Of a stretch of 15,914 nt of DNA, positions 13,616 to 15,914 are shown piece by piece (the stretch's first letter is position 1; every line of letters starts with the position of its first letter). This DNA comes from an uncultured Alphaproteobacteria bacterium (lineage in GTDB: Bacteria > Pseudomonadota > Alphaproteobacteria > Rs-D84). Below the pieces are notes generated by a model, which worked only from the letters and a program-made list of their open reading frames with translations, was not told the origin of the DNA and did not search any database. The stretch lies in assembly GCA_946625925.1 (NCBI GenBank), contig CAMOTP010000020.1:1-15914 (forward strand), written 5' to 3'. The position numbers and the translations under genes were made by a program.

Positions 13616-14062
13616 ATGAACAAACAAGATTTACAAAAACAAATATCAAAAATGAATACAGATGCACGCATTTTGCGTTATTTGGTTGTTGATGCAGACA
13701 TCGTACATAGTACTGCGGTTAGGGATGCATTAGGTTGTCATTATATTTATGTTAAACCTGGTATGGCTGACGGTATTAGTGGGGTAAGTAATATTGATTT
13801 TGTCCAGACTGTTTATGCACAACATGGAATAATGTTGAAAAAACATAAATCTCACTTGGATGGTAAAGAAATAGAAGTATTGTATATATCTGTAAGTGAT
13901 GTAATAAAGTTACCAAAAATTCAACAATGGTTTTTGAATAAAACTGCACCTCGGGATTATAGTCATTGCAGTTCCAGTGACGGGGCACAATCACGTGCAG
14001 TAGATATATATAACAAAATTTTTCATCAATTGTATCCACATGGAAAAAATTTAGGTATGTAA
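13616..14062 (+). CDS. Hypothetical protein, 148 residues
   Basis: I do not recognise this protein. It is soluble-looking, with no signal peptide or membrane helix. It starts with a short lysine-rich helix (MNKQDLQKQISKMNTDARIL) and continues as mixed alpha/beta (RYLVVDADIVHS, CHYIYVKPGMADGISG, IEVLYISVSDVIKLP). It ends in a His- and Ser-containing stretch (DYSHCSSSDGAQSRA) before a final helix. The gene is a well-formed single unit: near-consensus promoter, GGGAG six bases before the ATG, and a terminator just after the stop. It is therefore probably well expressed. It lies between kinase C and the PcfJ-like gene, with no sign of co-transcription with either. No function can be assigned. Confidence 0.78.
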   Translation: MNKQDLQKQISKMNTDARILRYLVVDADIVHSTAVRDALGCHYIYVKPGMADGISGVSNIDFVQTVYAQHGIMLKKHKSHLDGKEIEVLYISVSDVIKLPKIQQWFLNKTAPRDYSHCSSSDGAQSRAVDIYNKIFHQLYPHGKNLGM

Positions 14063-14072
14063 AATAAAAAAA

Positions 14073-14097
14073 ACACCCAGAAATGGGTGTTTTTTTA
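14073..14097 (+). terminator. Rho-independent terminator of the 148-residue protein gene
   Basis: Stem ACACCCA (14073-14079) with TGGGTGT (14084-14090), GAAA tetraloop, then a T-run to 14097. Confidence 0.92.
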
Positions 14098-14119
14098 TTG
14101 CTATTATTATACGTAAAAT

Positions 14120-14148
14120 TTGACAAATATAAATATCGGTGTTATCTT
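14120..14148 (+). promoter_or_regulatory. Promoter of the PcfJ-like gene, ending just before the start codon
   Basis: Consensus -35 TTGACA (14120-14125), 17-base spacer, -10 TATCTT (14143-14148). Predicted transcription start near 14155, only about 3 bases before the ATG at 14158. Confidence 0.65.
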
Positions 14149-14157
14149 TTGCTGCAA

Positions 14158-15861
14158 ATGACAGCAAATTTTACAGATTTTATAAATGATATGCAAAGTA
14201 TAAACCTGTTTGAAAAACAGGCGTTAGTTCTGTTTTGTGATACATCAAATCGTGCCAGGGCAATTCAGCAACAACTGATACATAATTTTGGTATATATGC
14301 AATAACAGATACCGACAAAGATAATTTTAGTTATGTTATTCCATTACAAAGTATAGATGATAAAACATTATCAAAATTTATACATAATGGTTGGAATTGG
14401 GATAAAAACCAAAATTTTATCCAATATACAATAACATTGTATAACGAACATACTACAACTAAAATATATAATATGCTGATTGCACGTGGATATAATGTGC
14501 TGTTGTTGCCAAATAATATGCAGTTGGTAGTTTGTTGTCTGGATAATTCGCAACATGACGATGAAATGCAAGATTTGCATATTGAACTGACATCGACACA
14601 AAAATCTAATCCGATGTCGATGGATGTGTTTTTCAATAAAGTTTTATTTAACGGGAAAATAGAAAATATTAAATATCGAAAAAAAATCAAACAAGAACTA
14701 GAATTGGATGAAATAGAACAAAATCGTGATTTAATTATTCGCGAAATGTTATATCAATATTTCAAAAAACGTATTCGTCCATATTTAAAAACCAGAACTT
14801 TGGCACGAAAATTTGATGCAAACAAATTAGATAATAAATTGAAACAAAACGTAAATTTAATACGTGAATTTTTATATACTGTTGCGGAAAGATATCTTGA
14901 TATTCAAGTTATAAATGCCATCAGGACTCGGCATGACAGCATAATTCGTTTTGATTATTTGAATGGTTGTAACGATTACAAAGATGTTTCTAAAACAGCA
15001 AAATTGGCACGTAAATGGTGGTCTGATACTGCAAGACAAAATATCGAAAAAGAAAGAAATAAAAAACAATCTATGAATCAGGCTTATAAAGTTATGGATT
15101 GCGAAAATGGTTATTATTTTGTTTTGTTATATGGACGTGATGCATTAAAATTCGAAGGCAAACATATGCATCATTGCCTTCAAAACGATTATTGGGCAAA
15201 TGCGATTAAAAAGCCAGAACAAGAATTGTATTCATTGCGTGATGCAAATGGCGAACCGCATCTGACATTGGAAATAGAAAATAACCAAGTTTTACAATGC
15301 CAAGGTCGTACCCATACTGATCCAAATCCAATATTGCGTAAAATGGTACGCGAATTTATCGCAAAAAATCATTTTGAAATCCCAGATGTTAATACTTGGA
15401 ACAAACACATTGCATATATAAAACAAGATGGTGTTTTATACGATGTATTTAATTTACCTAAAAATTTCGTGGTGACAAAAGGTAATATAGATTTATGTGC
15501 CATGGGATTGGATAAATTACCTGATATGTCCAGTGTCATTGTTAACACCAGTTATAATTGTGCCAACAATAATTTAACAGATTTAACCGGTGCACCATAT
15601 ACAGTTAATGGTGATGCTCGATTTATAAAAAATCCATTAACATCACTGCGGGGAATGCCGCGCAATATTGGTGGCAAAATTTATTTATCTGAAACGCAAT
15701 TAACAACCAAATCATTTGTGCCATTGTATATGGAAAATAAATTGGATGACATTGTTGGTGTTGATGATAATTTAATTGCCGCATGGCGCAAGCAGATTGC
15801 AAACCGTAAAACTGAAATTGCGAATATTATTATGGCGTTAAACAATCATGCAAAGGAATAA
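14158..15861 (+). CDS. PcfJ-like domain protein with C-terminal leucine-rich segment
   Basis: A 567-residue protein. Residues 1-300 are not recognisable: mixed alpha/beta, then basic helices (KKRIRPYLKTRTLARKFDAN). Residues about 315-400 resemble the PcfJ-like domain of conjugative-plasmid and phage proteins. It has an HMHHCLQ motif (336-342) where relatives have M-x-H-C-V-G-S-Y, then ELYSLRDANGEPHLTLEIEN and VLQCQGRTHTDPNP. Residues about 442-515 hold irregular leucine-rich turns (LTDLTGAPYTVNGDARFIKN, then PLTSLRGMPRNIGGKIYLSE), like the repeats attached to such domains in phage proteins. The open frame begins at 14083, but that ATG lies inside the preceding terminator hairpin, so 14158 is preferred. 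There is no Shine-Dalgarno. The biochemical function of PcfJ-like proteins is unknown. The domain call is by motif only. Confidence 0.72.
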   Translation: MTANFTDFINDMQSINLFEKQALVLFCDTSNRARAIQQQLIHNFGIYAITDTDKDNFSYVIPLQSIDDKTLSKFIHNGWNWDKNQNFIQYTITLYNEHTTTKIYNMLIARGYNVLLLPNNMQLVVCCLDNSQHDDEMQDLHIELTSTQKSNPMSMDVFFNKVLFNGKIENIKYRKKIKQELELDEIEQNRDLIIREMLYQYFKKRIRPYLKTRTLARKFDANKLDNKLKQNVNLIREFLYTVAERYLDIQVINAIRTRHDSIIRFDYLNGCNDYKDVSKTAKLARKWWSDTARQNIEKERNKKQSMNQAYKVMDCENGYYFVLLYGRDALKFEGKHMHHCLQNDYWANAIKKPEQELYSLRDANGEPHLTLEIENNQVLQCQGRTHTDPNPILRKMVREFIAKNHFEIPDVNTWNKHIAYIKQDGVLYDVFNLPKNFVVTKGNIDLCAMGLDKLPDMSSVIVNTSYNCANNNLTDLTGAPYTVNGDARFIKNPLTSLRGMPRNIGGKIYLSETQLTTKSFVPLYMENKLDDIVGVDDNLIAAWRKQIANRKTEIANIIMALNNHAKE

Positions 15862-15914
15862 AATTATTTATCTTTGTGGTTGCCAACATAAATACAATTC
15901 TCGGTCATCTATTC

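Noticed and set aside
14083..14157. N-terminal extension of the PcfJ-like protein from the ATG at 14083
   Set aside because: That ATG lies inside the terminator hairpin of the previous gene and upstream of the predicted promoter, and it has no ribosome binding site.
15868..15914. Possible 3' end of a minus-strand gene entering from the right edge
   Set aside because: A frame is open to the edge for 15 codons before a stop at 15868-15870, but this is too short to tell from chance, and no terminator is visible.

Overview
The window is a compact, AT-rich bacterial chromosome segment. It most resembles a low-GC, host-associated alphaproteobacterium. The short MerR regulator matches a regulator common in alphaproteobacteria, GyrA carries an acidic insertion in its C-terminal domain as alphaproteobacterial GyrA often does, and the envelope proteins (an outer-membrane barrel ending in Phe, a periplasmic M23 peptidase, a GT8 glycosyltransferase) indicate a Gram-negative. 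The phylum call is inference. I saw no tRNA, rRNA, CRISPR array, transposase or phage integrase.

Left part, 1-5945: housekeeping genes. The 3' part of valS is translationally coupled to an acyl-ACP thioesterase gene, which ends at a terminator. On the minus strand lie rpmH (L34), too short for many gene callers and with its own promoter and terminator but no rnpA behind it, and a 41-residue single-helix membrane protein, also with its own strong promoter. gyrA follows on the plus strand, then a MerR-type regulator close behind it, closed by a bidirectional terminator.

Middle part, 5944-10511: a secreted or membrane-anchored coiled-coil protein rich in Asp-Ser pairs, a 128-residue orphan and a zinc-ribbon/TM2 membrane protein. 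Then comes a minus-strand cluster of one GT8 glycosyltransferase and two overlapping APH/choline-kinase-fold kinases. A third paralogous kinase lies about 4 kb away at 12739-13446. The three kinases share mosaic blocks of near-identical DNA. The likely joint role is building and phosphorylating a surface glycan (inference).

Right part, 10708-15861: an outer-membrane barrel; an alkyltransferase-like DNA repair protein with Trp in place of the MGMT cysteine; a cysteine-rich M23 endopeptidase; the third kinase; an orphan 148-residue protein; and a 567-residue protein with a PcfJ-like domain followed by a short leucine-rich segment. The last protein and the M23 peptidase appear to be expressed from leaderless or near-leaderless transcripts, because good promoters end at the start codon and no Shine-Dalgarno is present.

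Genes are tightly packed. The only gap over 300 bases between large ORFs (2214-2771) holds the two small minus-strand genes, two terminators and three promoters.
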